From Sthenelais limicola (Eukaryota; Annelida; Polychaeta; Phyllodocida; Sigalionidae), in contig OW804096.1 of the NCBI GenBank assembly GCA_942159475.1, positions 38,377,744 to 38,441,743 of the forward strand: DNA of 64,000 bases. Direction: 5' to 3'. The position numbers were made by a program, and so were the translations under genes. The notes under the pieces were generated by a model. It was given only the letters and a program-made list of their open reading frames with translations, made no database searches and was not told where the DNA came from. Shown here piece after piece: positions 24,701 to 37,500 of this stretch. Within the stretch, counting starts at the first letter, position 1, and each line of letters starts with the position of its first letter.

Positions 24701-25462
24701 TTGGACAGGTTACAATCACTCCAGAACTCGGCCTTTAAAATAGCACTTAAGTTACCAAAGTACACCAGTACAAAAGAAATACATATTAGAGTAAAAATGC
24801 CATCCTTATCAACGAGAAGAAACAGTCATTTACTTGAGTTAGCTTATAGGAGATCCCTGGTCGATGAAAATGTCGATAACAGGAACATAAATCTAAGGAG
24901 TCTCAATGATGGGAAGAAACTGTTGGTTCCTTTCCCGAAAAATGAGAAGTTTAAGAGATCATATCTTTACAAAATTACAGGATTATGGAATAACCTGCAC
25001 AAAATAAATAGGGAAGTTAAAATGAGAGAAGGTTTCAGGAGTTATCTGAAAAATGGCTACCCCCAGGAACATGATGAATACTTGTCTGCAGAACTTGAAA
25101 TTTCTGAGGTTGAGTAATACTGAATGTAACTATGTAATATTGATTTGCTCATGTGTAAAACATTGAAATGAGAATTTTACAAAAATATGTATAGAGTATA
25201 TATATGGGGGGAACTAAGCAGGCATGTAGACTAAATAGTTGATGAACGATGGACCAATACAAGGAAAAACGTTGAACAGTCACAGGAAAGATCATCAAAA
25301 CTCTAAATTTCAGAGTTGGACTCAAAACTTTATTAACAAAATGATAACATAATAATAATAACATTGGATCGTGCGGTAGATCTGCTACGCAGAGTATTGT
25401 TTTCCAATTCAGTGTTTAATGAAATTGACAATCTATGTAAGCTGTAAACTGAATAAAAGTTG

Positions 25463-25502
<40 letters not shown>

Positions 25503-28500
25503 TCCATTCCTACGAAATGGGCCCAGTGCCTTTTTCCCTACCTTTGGTCCCTCTACGCCTCATATCTCAGTATAATATTCATTGATATTAAAACAAATGA
25601 TACTGACAGATTCCTCTGATATATACATTATTATAGGGCTGATGGATATTTAATGTGTTAAAACCCTTTGAAATCGATATTTTCATAGAAAAATGTCAAT
25701 GATTAAACATTTGGGACTTGGTGATTCAGAAATTTACATCAATTTGTGTTTTTTATATCTAATTAATTTGGCTCAGTCACCAGGTTCAAATCTTTATGCA
25801 TTTAAGTAACCCAAATTACTTTTTAACAAATTAATAGCACAAACCAAATTAAAAAGTTTTATTTGTTGTTATTCCATCGCACATGTTGCTCACTTTCATG
25901 CAATGAACTTGTGGTATGACACAAGAATAAAAATCATTTGGTATATAAGCAAACCAATCTTTAACTTTTGATACCTAATGTGTCTCAATAGGACTGTTAG
26001 TATGGATGTTATGCTTGTTTAAAAAAGTTCAATGGGAAAATGGCTAATTATGTGTGTTATTACATCGCCACATGTATTGATTGTGCTTTTCCATCCTATT
26101 ATTAAAACACATTTATAACTAACATGAATACATTGGGCAATTGATTCTCTTGTTGTCAGTGCAACATGAATGGTCTGAACAGATATGCCTTGTGCATAGA
26201 GAGTGAAAAGACCTGTTTTTACGTCGCACACTGCACGTTATTACGTCGCACGTTTTTACGTCGCACGTGGCATTTGCTTAATAAAAGCAAAACTGTTTAA
26301 GATAGAAAGTTTTAACATACACCAGGCAAACCGCAATAGTATCAGCTTTCTGCTGATATAAAATCATCCATATCCCTTGAATGGTCTGGACAGAAATGTC
26401 TTGTGCATAGAGTGGAAAAACACTGATTTTAGGTTGCATGTTTTTACGTCACACGTTTTTAGGTCGCAACATTTGCTTGATAGAGCCAAGACTATTTAAG
26501 ATAGAATATATTACATATACCAAACAAATCGCAAGAATATCAGCTTTCTGCTGATGTAAAATGATCCTGATCCCTTGAATGCTTTCAACATATATGCCTT
26601 ATGCATAGAGAGGGAAAAAACCTTTTTTTAGGTCGCACATTTTACGTCGCACGTTTTTATGTTGCAATATTTACTTGATAGAGGTAAAACTATTTAAGAC
26701 AGAAATTTATAACAGATACCAAACAAATTGCAATAATCTTAGCTGTCTGCTGATATATAATCATCCAGGTCCCTTTAATAGAAGCAATGCTACTGCCAAA
26801 TGAAAATATATACATTTCTACTTTTTAAATGACCATTCAAATTTCATTGATTTAAATATTTAAAATGAACGTTTTCGGCCATAGATTCCTAGATAAATCA
26901 CTCTGGAAATCATTTATTTCAGGATTATATAGAGAAGAATATGAGTTTTCAAGAAATATTATCCAGAAACCTCTTATATTTAATCTAAATTTCATTTTTT
27001 CTCATTTCTATCACAGAAATTGATGATTTTTCATCAATAGCCCTATGGCGTTTTTACGTCGCCCATATTTTCAACCTGGTTTAGGAAATAGAAATATAAT
27101 CCCTGGCAGAAATAACACTTGAATCTTCAAGGTAAGGTGATAACAAAGGTATCTGAGTCGTTTTTTCTTAGTTTTCTTGGTTATAAAGAGAACAGTGGTA
27201 GATGAAAAAAGGTAATGTCTGAAAAAACCTATATCTGAAAAACGAAGCTGTTTTTAACTTTGAAATTCCTATATCAAAATAGGAGAGTCCTTGTACCATA
27301 AATTGTCAAACAAATGTTGAATTGCCCCTATTTTCTAAAAAAAATTGCTTAATCAAACCAAAACTAATTTCTCATTGCCAAAATGCCTATATGCCTAGTC
27401 CATGTGATGTGCGACGTAAAAACATAGGAAATCCTAACCCAGTCATTGATTTTATGTAGAAAAAAAAATATTTGATCAATTTAGTAGCAAATTTAGATTT
27501 TAAAAGTCCCATTATTCTACTTTAAGTTCCCTAACTATGGAAAAGATTTAAGGGATTTTTTTTTGTACAATAGTTTCAGGCTACTGGGCCCATTTCGTAG
27601 GAATGGACCATATATATATATGACTAGGGCCAGCGAACGGACTACATTTCATGCACTCTGGGCCATGAGAGAAAAGTTCTCAGAATCAATTCTCCTTTTG
27701 CAGGCCTGAGTTTGAATAAAATACCACTGAGTTATGACTTTCCAAACTTACTTCACAAAATCAATGTCTCTACGACGCTCACCACACCTTTGAGACTAAT
27801 TACCCCTGTCTAACCTAAATGGCTGCAATTAAGCAATGTTTTTTATATATTTTCCAAGAGTAGACACATGTACCTGTGTGATCTCCAGAAATAAAGAATG
27901 TAGGATGTCCGTGTCTACTGCTAGAAGCAAGTGAACTTTGCACTTAATTTTCATTTTTCTCTGATCCAAATTAGACCCTGATTTCTTTTTGATAACAAGA
28001 TCAGAATATTGCTGATGATCAAGTTTTTGCATTTAAACTGTTGGTACCGCCATGGACTATCAATTCCCAAAGAATTGTGTTGATAAGATAATTGACAAAG
28101 GAGTTAATAAAGAAATAAAAGTTGTGCGTTGTAGAGACACAGCATGCGTTGTAGAGACATTCTGCATTGTAGAGACACTGCGTTGTAGAGACATTTTCAA
28201 GGAAAGATGGAAAGCTTAGGAAAACAGGTATGATGGTCATGCAAATGGTTGGAAGTGGTCCAAAATAGTTTTGATCACTCCTCGCTAGGGAATCAATATT
28301 TCCATGACCAAAAATGTCAGGAAAGATATTTTATTTGTTTGATAGGGCCTGCCATTTTAGGCGATTTGAATTAACCATAAGGATATTGCATCATTAATTC
28401 AGAAATTGTCATTAAAATGAATTCATATCCAACATATACATTCCCCCCCATCTAGTGAACGATTTTACATATTGTAGGGTAAGACAATTAGTTTTAACTC

Positions 28501-31500
28501 TGGAGATTATTCAATAACTTCAAATGCGTTGTAGAGACACTTGCCATCGTAGAGACATTGCCTGGGAATCAGTTTTTAATATGTTTCTGAAATGATTGAA
28601 AATGATTGGAAATGGTTAGAAATGGTTGTGCTCATTCTCAGACATGTGACAAGTGATACCAAAACAAAAAAAAACATAAACCATATTTATTTGTTATGAC
28701 AGGGTCAGCCATAAAAGCTCAATTAATATATCAATATCCGAATTTCAGTATTTGGAGACAAATTAACATTGAAATTAGCAAATTTCAAACATGCACACTT
28801 TCCCACATGCAGTCAACCATTTCACAAAATTCTGGAAATAAAAAACAATTTTAACTATATGAATCAATCAATAACCCAAAATGCGTTGTAGAGACACATG
28901 CCATCGTAGAGACATTGCCTGGAAATGAGTTATTGACATGTTTCTGAAATGGTTGAAAATGATTGGAAATGGTTAGAAATGGTTGTGCTCACTCTCAGAC
29001 ATGTGACAAGTGATACCATAACAAAAAAAAACATAAACCATATTTATTTGTTATGACAGGGTCAGCCATAACATGTCAATAAATACATCAATATCCAAAT
29101 TTTATTATTTGGAGACAAATTAACATTGAAATGAGCTAATTTCAAACATGCACACTATCCCACATGCAGTCAACAATTTCACAAAATTCTGGAAATAAAA
29201 AACAATTTTAACTCTATGAATCAATCAATAACCCAAAATGCGTTGTAGAGACACATGCCATCGTAGAGACATTGCCTGGAAATGAGTTATTGACATGTCT
29301 CTGAAATGGTTGAAAATGATTGGAGATGGTTTAAAATGGATGTGCTTATTCTCAGACATGTGACAAGTGATACCATAACAAAAAAAACATAAACCATATT
29401 TATTTGTTATGACAGGGCCAGTCATAAAAGGTCAATTAATATATCCAAATCCAAATTTCATTATTTGGAGACAAATTAACATTGAAATGAGCTAATTTCA
29501 AACATGCACACTACCCGACATGCAGTCAACCATTTCACAAAATTTTGGGAATGAAAATCAATTTTAACTCTATAAATCAATCAATAACCCAAAATGCGTT
29601 GTAGAGACACTTGCCATCGTAGAGACATTGTCTGAGAATCAGATTTTAATATGTCTCTGAAATGGTTGAAAATGATTGGAAATGGCCGGAAATGGTTGTG
29701 CTCATTCTCCGACATGTGAGAAGGTATTCCATGACAAAAATAACCATAAACCATATTTATTCTTTATGACAGGTTCAACCATAACAGGTCATTTAATAAA
29801 TCAATTTGCATATTTCCTTATTTGGAGATAAATTAGCATTGAAATGAGCTAATTCCAAATCTGCACACTACCCCACTTGCAGTCAACCATTTCACAAAAT
29901 TTTGGGAATGAAAATCAATTTTAACTCTATTAATCAATCAATAACCCAAAATGCGTTGTAGAGACACTTGCCATCGTAGAGACATTGCCTGGAAATGAGT
30001 TATTGACATGTCTCTGAAATGGTTGAAAATGATTGGAAATGGTCGGAAATGGGTGTGTTCACTCTCAGACATGTAAAAAGTGATTCCTTGACACAAAGAG
30101 TTATAAAAAATATGTATTTGTTATGAAAGGGTCAGATATACTAGGTCTATTGATATGTCAATTTGCAAATTTTATTTTTGGGACAGCAATTAGAATTTAA
30201 ATGAGCTAATTCCAAACCTGCACACTGCCCCGAATGTAGTCAACCATTTCACAACATTTTGGAAATGAAAAACAATTTTAACTCTTGGAATCAATCAATA
30301 ATTCAAAATGCGTTGTAGAGACACATGCAATCGTAGAGACATTTCTTGGGAATGAGTTATTGATATGTCTTTGAAATGGTTGAAAATGATTGGAAATGGT
30401 CAGGAATGATTGTGCTCACTCTCAGACATGTACGAAGTGTTACTATTACAAAAAGAGACATGAACCATATTTATTCATTGTGACAGGGTCAGCAATAATA
30501 GGTCAATTGATATTTTGATATGCAAAGTTCTTTATTGGGAGACAAATAAGCATTGAAATGAGCTAATTCCTGACCTGCACACAACCCCACATGAAATAAC
30601 CCATTAAACGAAATTTTGGGATTGAAAATCAATTTTAACTCTATGAATTAATCAATAACCAAAAATGCGTTGTAGAGACACTTCCCATCGTAGAGACATT
30701 GTCTGGGAATGGGCTTTTAACATGTCTCTGAAATGGTTGAGAATGATTGGAAATGGTCGGAAATGGTTGTGCTCACTCTCAGACATGTAAAAAGTGATTC
30801 CATGACAACAAGAGTCATAAACCATATTTATTTGTTATGACAGGGTCAGCTTTAATAGGTCAATCAATAATTCAATATTTAGATTTCATTCTTGAGAGAA
30901 AAATTAGCATTGAAATGAACTAATTCCTGATCTGCACACTACCCCGCATGCAATCAACCATTTTACAAAATATTGGGAGTGAAAATCAATTTCAACTCTA
31001 GGAATCAATCAATTACTCAAAATGCGTTGTAGAGACACATGCCATCGTAGAGACATTGCCTGGAAATGAGTTATTGACATGTCTCTGAAATGGTTGAAAA
31101 TGATTGGAAATGGTCGGAAATGGTTGTGCTCACTCTCAGACATGTAAAAAGTGATTCCATGACAACAAGAGTCATAAAGCATATTTATTTGTTATGACAG
31201 GTTCAGCTTTAATAGATCAATCAATAATTCAATATTTAGGTTTCATTCTTGAGAGACAAATAAGCATTGAAATGGGCCAATTCCTGATCTGCACACTACC
31301 CCACATGCAATCAATCATTTTACAAAATATTGGGAGTGAAAATCCATTTAAACTCTAGGAATCAATCAATTACTCAAAATGCGTTGTAGAGACACTTGCC
31401 ATCGTAGAGACATTGTCTTGAAAACAGTTTTTAACATGTCTCTGAAATGGTTCAATATGATTGGAAATGTTCAGAAATAATTGTGCTCACTCTCAGACAT

Positions 31501-34500
31501 GTCAGGAGGGATTCCATGGCCTAATATATCATAAACCATATTTACTTGTTATGACAGGGTCATATAAAAAGGTGAATTAATATGCCAATATGCAAATTCT
31601 ATTATTGGGAGACAAATTAGCTTTAGAATTAGCTAATTCTCGACCTGCACAGTGCCCCACATACAGTCAACCATTTCTGCAAATAGTGGGAGTGACAATC
31701 AATTTTAACTCTTAGAATCAATCAATGACTTAAAATGCGTTGTAGAGACATATGCCATCGTAGAGACATTGGCATGGAAACATTGTTTATAATGTCTCTG
31801 AAGTGGTGGGAAATGATTGGAAATGGTCAGGAATGGTTTTGCTCAAACTCAGACATTGCAGAAGTGATAACATGACAAACAATTATAAAAAATATATTTA
31901 CTCATGGAGCCAATCAATAACTCAAAATGCGTTGTAGAGACACTTCCCATCGTAGAGACATTGGCTGGAAATCAGTTTTTATAATGTCTCTTAAATGTAG
32001 GAAATGATTGGAAATGGTCAGGAATGATTGTGCTTACCCACAGACATGTAAGAAGTGAGAACATGACAAAAACAATCATGAACCATCTGTATTCTTCATG
32101 GCAGGGTCAGCATAATAGCTCAATTAATATGTCACTATACAAATGAAATTATTAAGAGACACATTAGTATTGAAATTAACTAATCCTCAGCCTGCACATT
32201 GCTCCACATAAAGGGAATAACACCTCCCTGTGTAACACCACCATGTGTAACACTACCATGTGTAACACTGCCATGTGTTACACTGCCATGTGTGTCACTA
32301 CCATGTGTAACACCTCCCTGTGTAACACCACCATGTGTAACACCACCATGTGTAACACTGCCATGTGTAGCACTACCATGTGTAACACCACCATGTGTTA
32401 CACTGCCATGTGTATCACTGCCATGTGTAACACCACCATGTGTAACACCACCATGCGTAACACCACCATGCGTAACACTATCATATGTATCACTCCCTGC
32501 TGTAAAACTGCCATGTGTAGCACTACCATGTGTAACACCTCCATATGTAACACTACCATGTGTAACACTACCATGTGTAACACTGCCAAGTGTAACACTG
32601 CCATGTGTAACACAGCCATATGTAACACTACAATGTGTAACACTTCAATGTGTATCACTGCCATGTATAGCACTACCATGTGTAACACCACCATATGTAA
32701 TACTACCATGTGTAACACTGCCAAGTGTAACACTGCCATGTGTAACACAGCAATATGTACCACTACAATGTGTAACACTACAATGTGTATGTAAAATATG
32801 TTTAATACATCTTGGACCGACAGAACTAACCCCGAAAAGGGGAGTCGGCAACCCAAGATTAAATAAAATCTTTAAAAAAAAAAAATGTGTATCACTGCAA
32901 TGTGTAACACCACCAAGTGTAACACTGCCATGTGTAACACTGCCATGTGTAACACATCTATATGTAACACTAGAATGTGTAACACTACAATGTGTAACAC
33001 TTCAATGTGTATCACTGCGATGTGTAACACCACCAAGTGTAAGACTACAATGTGTAAAACTTCGCTGTGTAAGACCCACATATGTAACAACAACATATGT
33101 AACACCACCATGTGTATCACTGCAATGTGTTACACCACCATGTGTAACACTGCAATGTGTTACACCACCATGTGTAACACTACAATGTGTAACACTTCAC
33201 TGTGTAAGACCCACATATGTAACACCACCATGTGGTACACTAACATGTGTAACACTATCATGTGTAACACATTGTGTAACACTGCCATGTGTAACTCCAC
33301 CATGTGTAGAACTACAATGTGTGACACCACCAAGTGTAGAACTACAATGTGTAACACCACCATATGTTACACCAGCATGTGTAAGACTACCATGTGTAAG
33401 ACTACCATGTGTAACCCCCACCCTGTGTAAGACTACCATGTGTAACACTTCCATGTGTAACCCCCGCCCTGTGTAACACTACCATGTGTAACACCACCAT
33501 GTGTAACACCACCATGTGTAACACCCCAATGTATAACACCACCATGTGTAACACCACCATGTGTAACACCACCATGTGTAACACCACCATGTGTAACACC
33601 ACCATGTGTAACACTGCCATGTGTAACTCCACCATGTGACTCCCATTATATATGTGACACCAACATATGGAACACCACAATGTGTAACATCGCCATATGG
33701 AACATCACCATGTGTACCCGTGCCATGGGTAACACCACCATGTGCAAAATCTACCAAGTGTAACACCCCCATCTGTTACGCCACCATATGTAACACCATC
33801 TTGTGTAACACTACCATGTGTAACCCCCGCCCTGTGTGACACTATCATGTCTAAAAATTAAAGTCCAAAAGCAAAATATATTATCAACCTATGCAAAGAG
33901 GAATGAATTATTGTTTTGTAAAGAAAGCCAAGAACCCATCTTAATTTAAGTGAAATTTTGAGGCCACTTAGTTTTCAATTTAGTTATTTGTTAAGATGCA
34001 TTAATTTCAATGCAACTGATTTCTCAGTGGCAATTGCTGAGGTGGTAGAGGAGGAGGAGGAAGACGAGTATGAGGATGGAGGAGAGGGAGTTGGAGGAGA
34101 GGAAGGATGAGGAGAGGGGGGAGTAAATAATGATAAAAGATTGTTTTTCTCACAAAATAGAACCAATTTTTATTTTATTTCCGAAACTGCAAAACTACAC
34201 AATCAGCTGGCAGTTCTGCATTGATTTGTGCAGTAGGAGACAACATTTCTTTTTTTTTTAAGATTTTATTTTCACTGGGTACATCACCTCCAAGAGGAGT
34301 AGGATATCCCGGCGGAACCCAGCTTGGGTTAAAGAATGATTATATACATAGGATAACAAGTAAGCAAAAGGTAAAAGACAAGGTCGAAGATAACCTCTTA
34401 CTGTGAGAGAGACTTCATATTTGTTTGTACCGTACTATTGACGATTTCTATGTTACAAAGATTTAACATGATAGCAAAGGCTTAATATCGTCTCATGGTG

Positions 34501-37500
34501 TCATAATAATAATTTGTAAGGTGGGTTAACACTTGTTTGGACCGTACCATTGGGAGAATCAATGTTAGACTGAAAAGATATGGAAAAATAGCTTCGAATC
34601 ACATAATGTTGTTGGAGGGGGAGATGAAGAGGGAGATGGTCTACGAATGAGAGACATAATATATATTATAAGTCAAAAGGACGAGAGAGGACAGAAATGG
34701 GAGAAACGAACAGTAAAAGAAATGAAAAACAAATATTTTTTGTTCTTTAGAAAAAGACCCAATCACCCCCCCCCCCTGCTGTTCCTCACCCCATATACCC
34801 ATAAAACCTATCTAAGACCTTCAATACATCAAAATCAACAATATTCGATCACATAATTGTCTTAATGGCTAATTTGTGTCTCTACGACGCCCCCATCGTA
34901 GAGACAAATGTCTCTACGATGCCCCCATCGTAGAGACAAATACCGAACAAATTGAATATCAATGTTGCCTATTTTTAAGTGTTTATATTTGATTTTTTAT
35001 CAAGAAAAGGCTTGAACCTTCTTATATTGGATAGCATAACTTGAGTCAAGCAGACAGAATGCTATTACATGCAAATGGAAGAACAAAATAAAAATGCGTT
35101 GTAGAGACAATTTTAATTTGAAGAAAAATAAAAACAAAAAATGTATAAAAAAATCCAATATTTTTTGGTAGGACCATCATTTATTTATAGATTATAAAAA
35201 TGTTATTTTCTAAAATTTTGGCTTATTTGCCTCAAAATGCGGACGTTTTTAAAAGCGTTGTAGGGACATGACAGGATTAGCCAAAGTCATGTTTTGTGCT
35301 TCCTTGATGAGAAGAAAGGACAACCATATGTTTTGTTTTAGGAATATACGTATTTTGTTTTGATGACATGGTAGGATAGATATTGAGGATATGTCCCAGC
35401 TTTTGAAATTTCTATATTTATTTTTTTTTAATATGATTTCATCTTAGAGAAAAAATGCGTCGTAGAGACACAAAAAATGACTAAAAATAATGATCAGTCA
35501 ATTTTCAAAATAAGGAATTGTACCAAATGTTTGAAATCATGTTCATACATAGAACAATATGTCTGGAAGATGTGGGTATAAGTGGAAAATAGGTAGGGTT
35601 TGCCATTCTGGAGATATAGCATGACTGATAGAAGTCACTTAAATGTAGTCCGTTCGCTGACCTTGGCCATATATATATATATATATGTTTCCATGTATCA
35701 CCATGTTACCAGAGGGTAGAGCAGTATATAAGGTTGTGTGGTTGGCATATTGAATTACTTCTGCTTTAACTGAGACTCTGCCACCACCAACTTGCTCTAC
35801 ACCTCTGGGTTGTATATTATATTACTAGGTTCATTCGGCATTGTGAACTCAATAAAATACAAGATCCCAGCAAGGTATACCAGCAGTTGTGTGCATTTTT
35901 GATAGTTAAATAGATTTCAATTACAGTCATATATCCTTTGAGCAATCCTACAGGTGTACCTTATACACATTGCCAAGACCAAGTCTCTACCATCGCTCCT
36001 AGATATCCTAGCGATATTTCAAGTCAACCTAGATATTTAATTTAAAATGTTGCACAGACTCAGAACTATAATGATGCTGGGTGGTGGGTAGGGGTATAGC
36101 CCCCCCCCCCCTATCCCCCCAGTGGTTCACTATGAAAAGTCCCTTATTGCTAATCAAAAGTTGTATTGCTACAGTGATATTATTGCATTTATTACATAAT
36201 TATATTGCATTGTATTGCATACATAGCATTTATTGCATATATCATTTACCTTCTGTAAAAACAAAGGCAAGTATGGTTAATCGAGGAGAAAGGCCAGCGA
36301 TGTTTGAAATCTAATGAAAAAACGACAAAGAAACTCAGTGATGTCTTACATTTTACCAGCAAGCATGGCGTTGATGATATTGTAGATGAGGAGAGCCAGG
36401 ACATGTCTGGGCTCCCAACCTTCCCCACTCTCTGCATACTTATCCAGCACGACAAACACCTTCTCGGCGCTCTGCTCTATCAGGTGACCAAGGTTATCCC
36501 CCGTTGCAAATTTCCTGCAGTAATAAGGGTGGTTTCCACTTGCTGCGGTTAGCTCTGCGATAAGCTCTGCGGTAAGCCTTGCGATGGTGCTGTTTTGTTG
36601 AGGAGTGGCGAGGTCCTGCCTACATCATTCACTGACCATGTTGGCAAGTACCTCGTCATTCCTCACCACCTACAGAACCAGCACAAACCATCGCAAGGCT
36701 TACCGCAGAGCTTACCGCAGTCAGTGGAGACCACCCTTTAGTGACATGCTAATTTCAATGTTGAGATTCATTCTGCAAAATTATTGATGTACATTTGAAT
36801 GAAATTCATCTAATGTGTAGACCACCCTGTATACTGTATCATCATGCTATAATGTTATTGTGAAATTTGTTCATCACTCATTCTGCGCTTACCTTATTGC
36901 CGAATGGGCTATCTTTCGTAGCTGTCGCCATGCATTTGTAAAATCACCACAAATAATATCACGGCCATTTTGGGACATTATTGAAACTGAAACAAAAGAT
37001 ATTCTTCATTTTATTGTTGTACAATTTTTTCTTTAAATTGTAAGTTTATAAGATAATTTTAAAATAAGATTTATTCAGTGAATAGCTGATGGCAAACAAA
37101 GTTATGTCTAAAAGGACCAGGAGTTAGAACTTCTCGGGACCCTTCTATTATACCCTTCGAGCGTATTTCATTTCACTCCAAATCTCATATCTTAAATATA
37201 TGTGATATTATGTCCATTGAGTGCCATATTGCACAACGATTGAATTATATAACAACTGTAATATTGTAGAGAATCACTCTGGTCATTGATAAGAGTGACA
37301 TTGTACTCTACAAAACTCCGATTGTAATAGCAACAAAGAGGCTGAGAACCTCCCGTTAGCCGGAGAGACCCTCTTCTTTGAGACGAACTGTCAAATAAAA
37401 AAGTTTTCTAATCTAATCTTTTATAATATACATGTGTGAATAAAAGGTCCAACCAACTTCTACAGTTGAAACCAGGAATTGTTCGTTCACTAGGAGGGTC

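Larger units (their letters stand above)
27618..35672. mobile_element. Element C: 8-kb TIR-bounded non-coding element with GTAGAGACA motifs
   Basis: The left end 27618-27649 and the complement of 35641-35672 match at 28 of 32 positions; the inner 19 (AGCGAACGGACTACATTT) are identical. Only a short TA run separates C from B. Inside are more than 30 copies of (T/C)GTAGAGACA: an inverted copy at 27763, a cluster at 28122-28196, two per unit in the 357-bp array, four in hairpins at 34873-34938, and singles near 35096, 35255 and 35458. C also contains a 15-bp minisatellite with a retroposon in it. No coding domain is found. It occupies about half of P450 intron 5. Confidence 0.83.

Noticed and set aside
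28525..31930. Possible CRISPR or gene cluster in the 357-bp array
   Set aside because: The whole 357-bp unit is repeated, not only a short repeat between unique spacers, and no coding frame persists.
32199..33476. 425-codon plus-strand frame and overlapping long frames
   Set aside because: They follow directly from the 15-bp repeat, which is open in five of six frames; the product is a five-residue repeat with no domain.
36350..36360. Exon 5 donor at GCTG|GTAAAA
   Set aside because: Would break phase with exon 6; the GTAAGA site 7 bp further keeps the frame.
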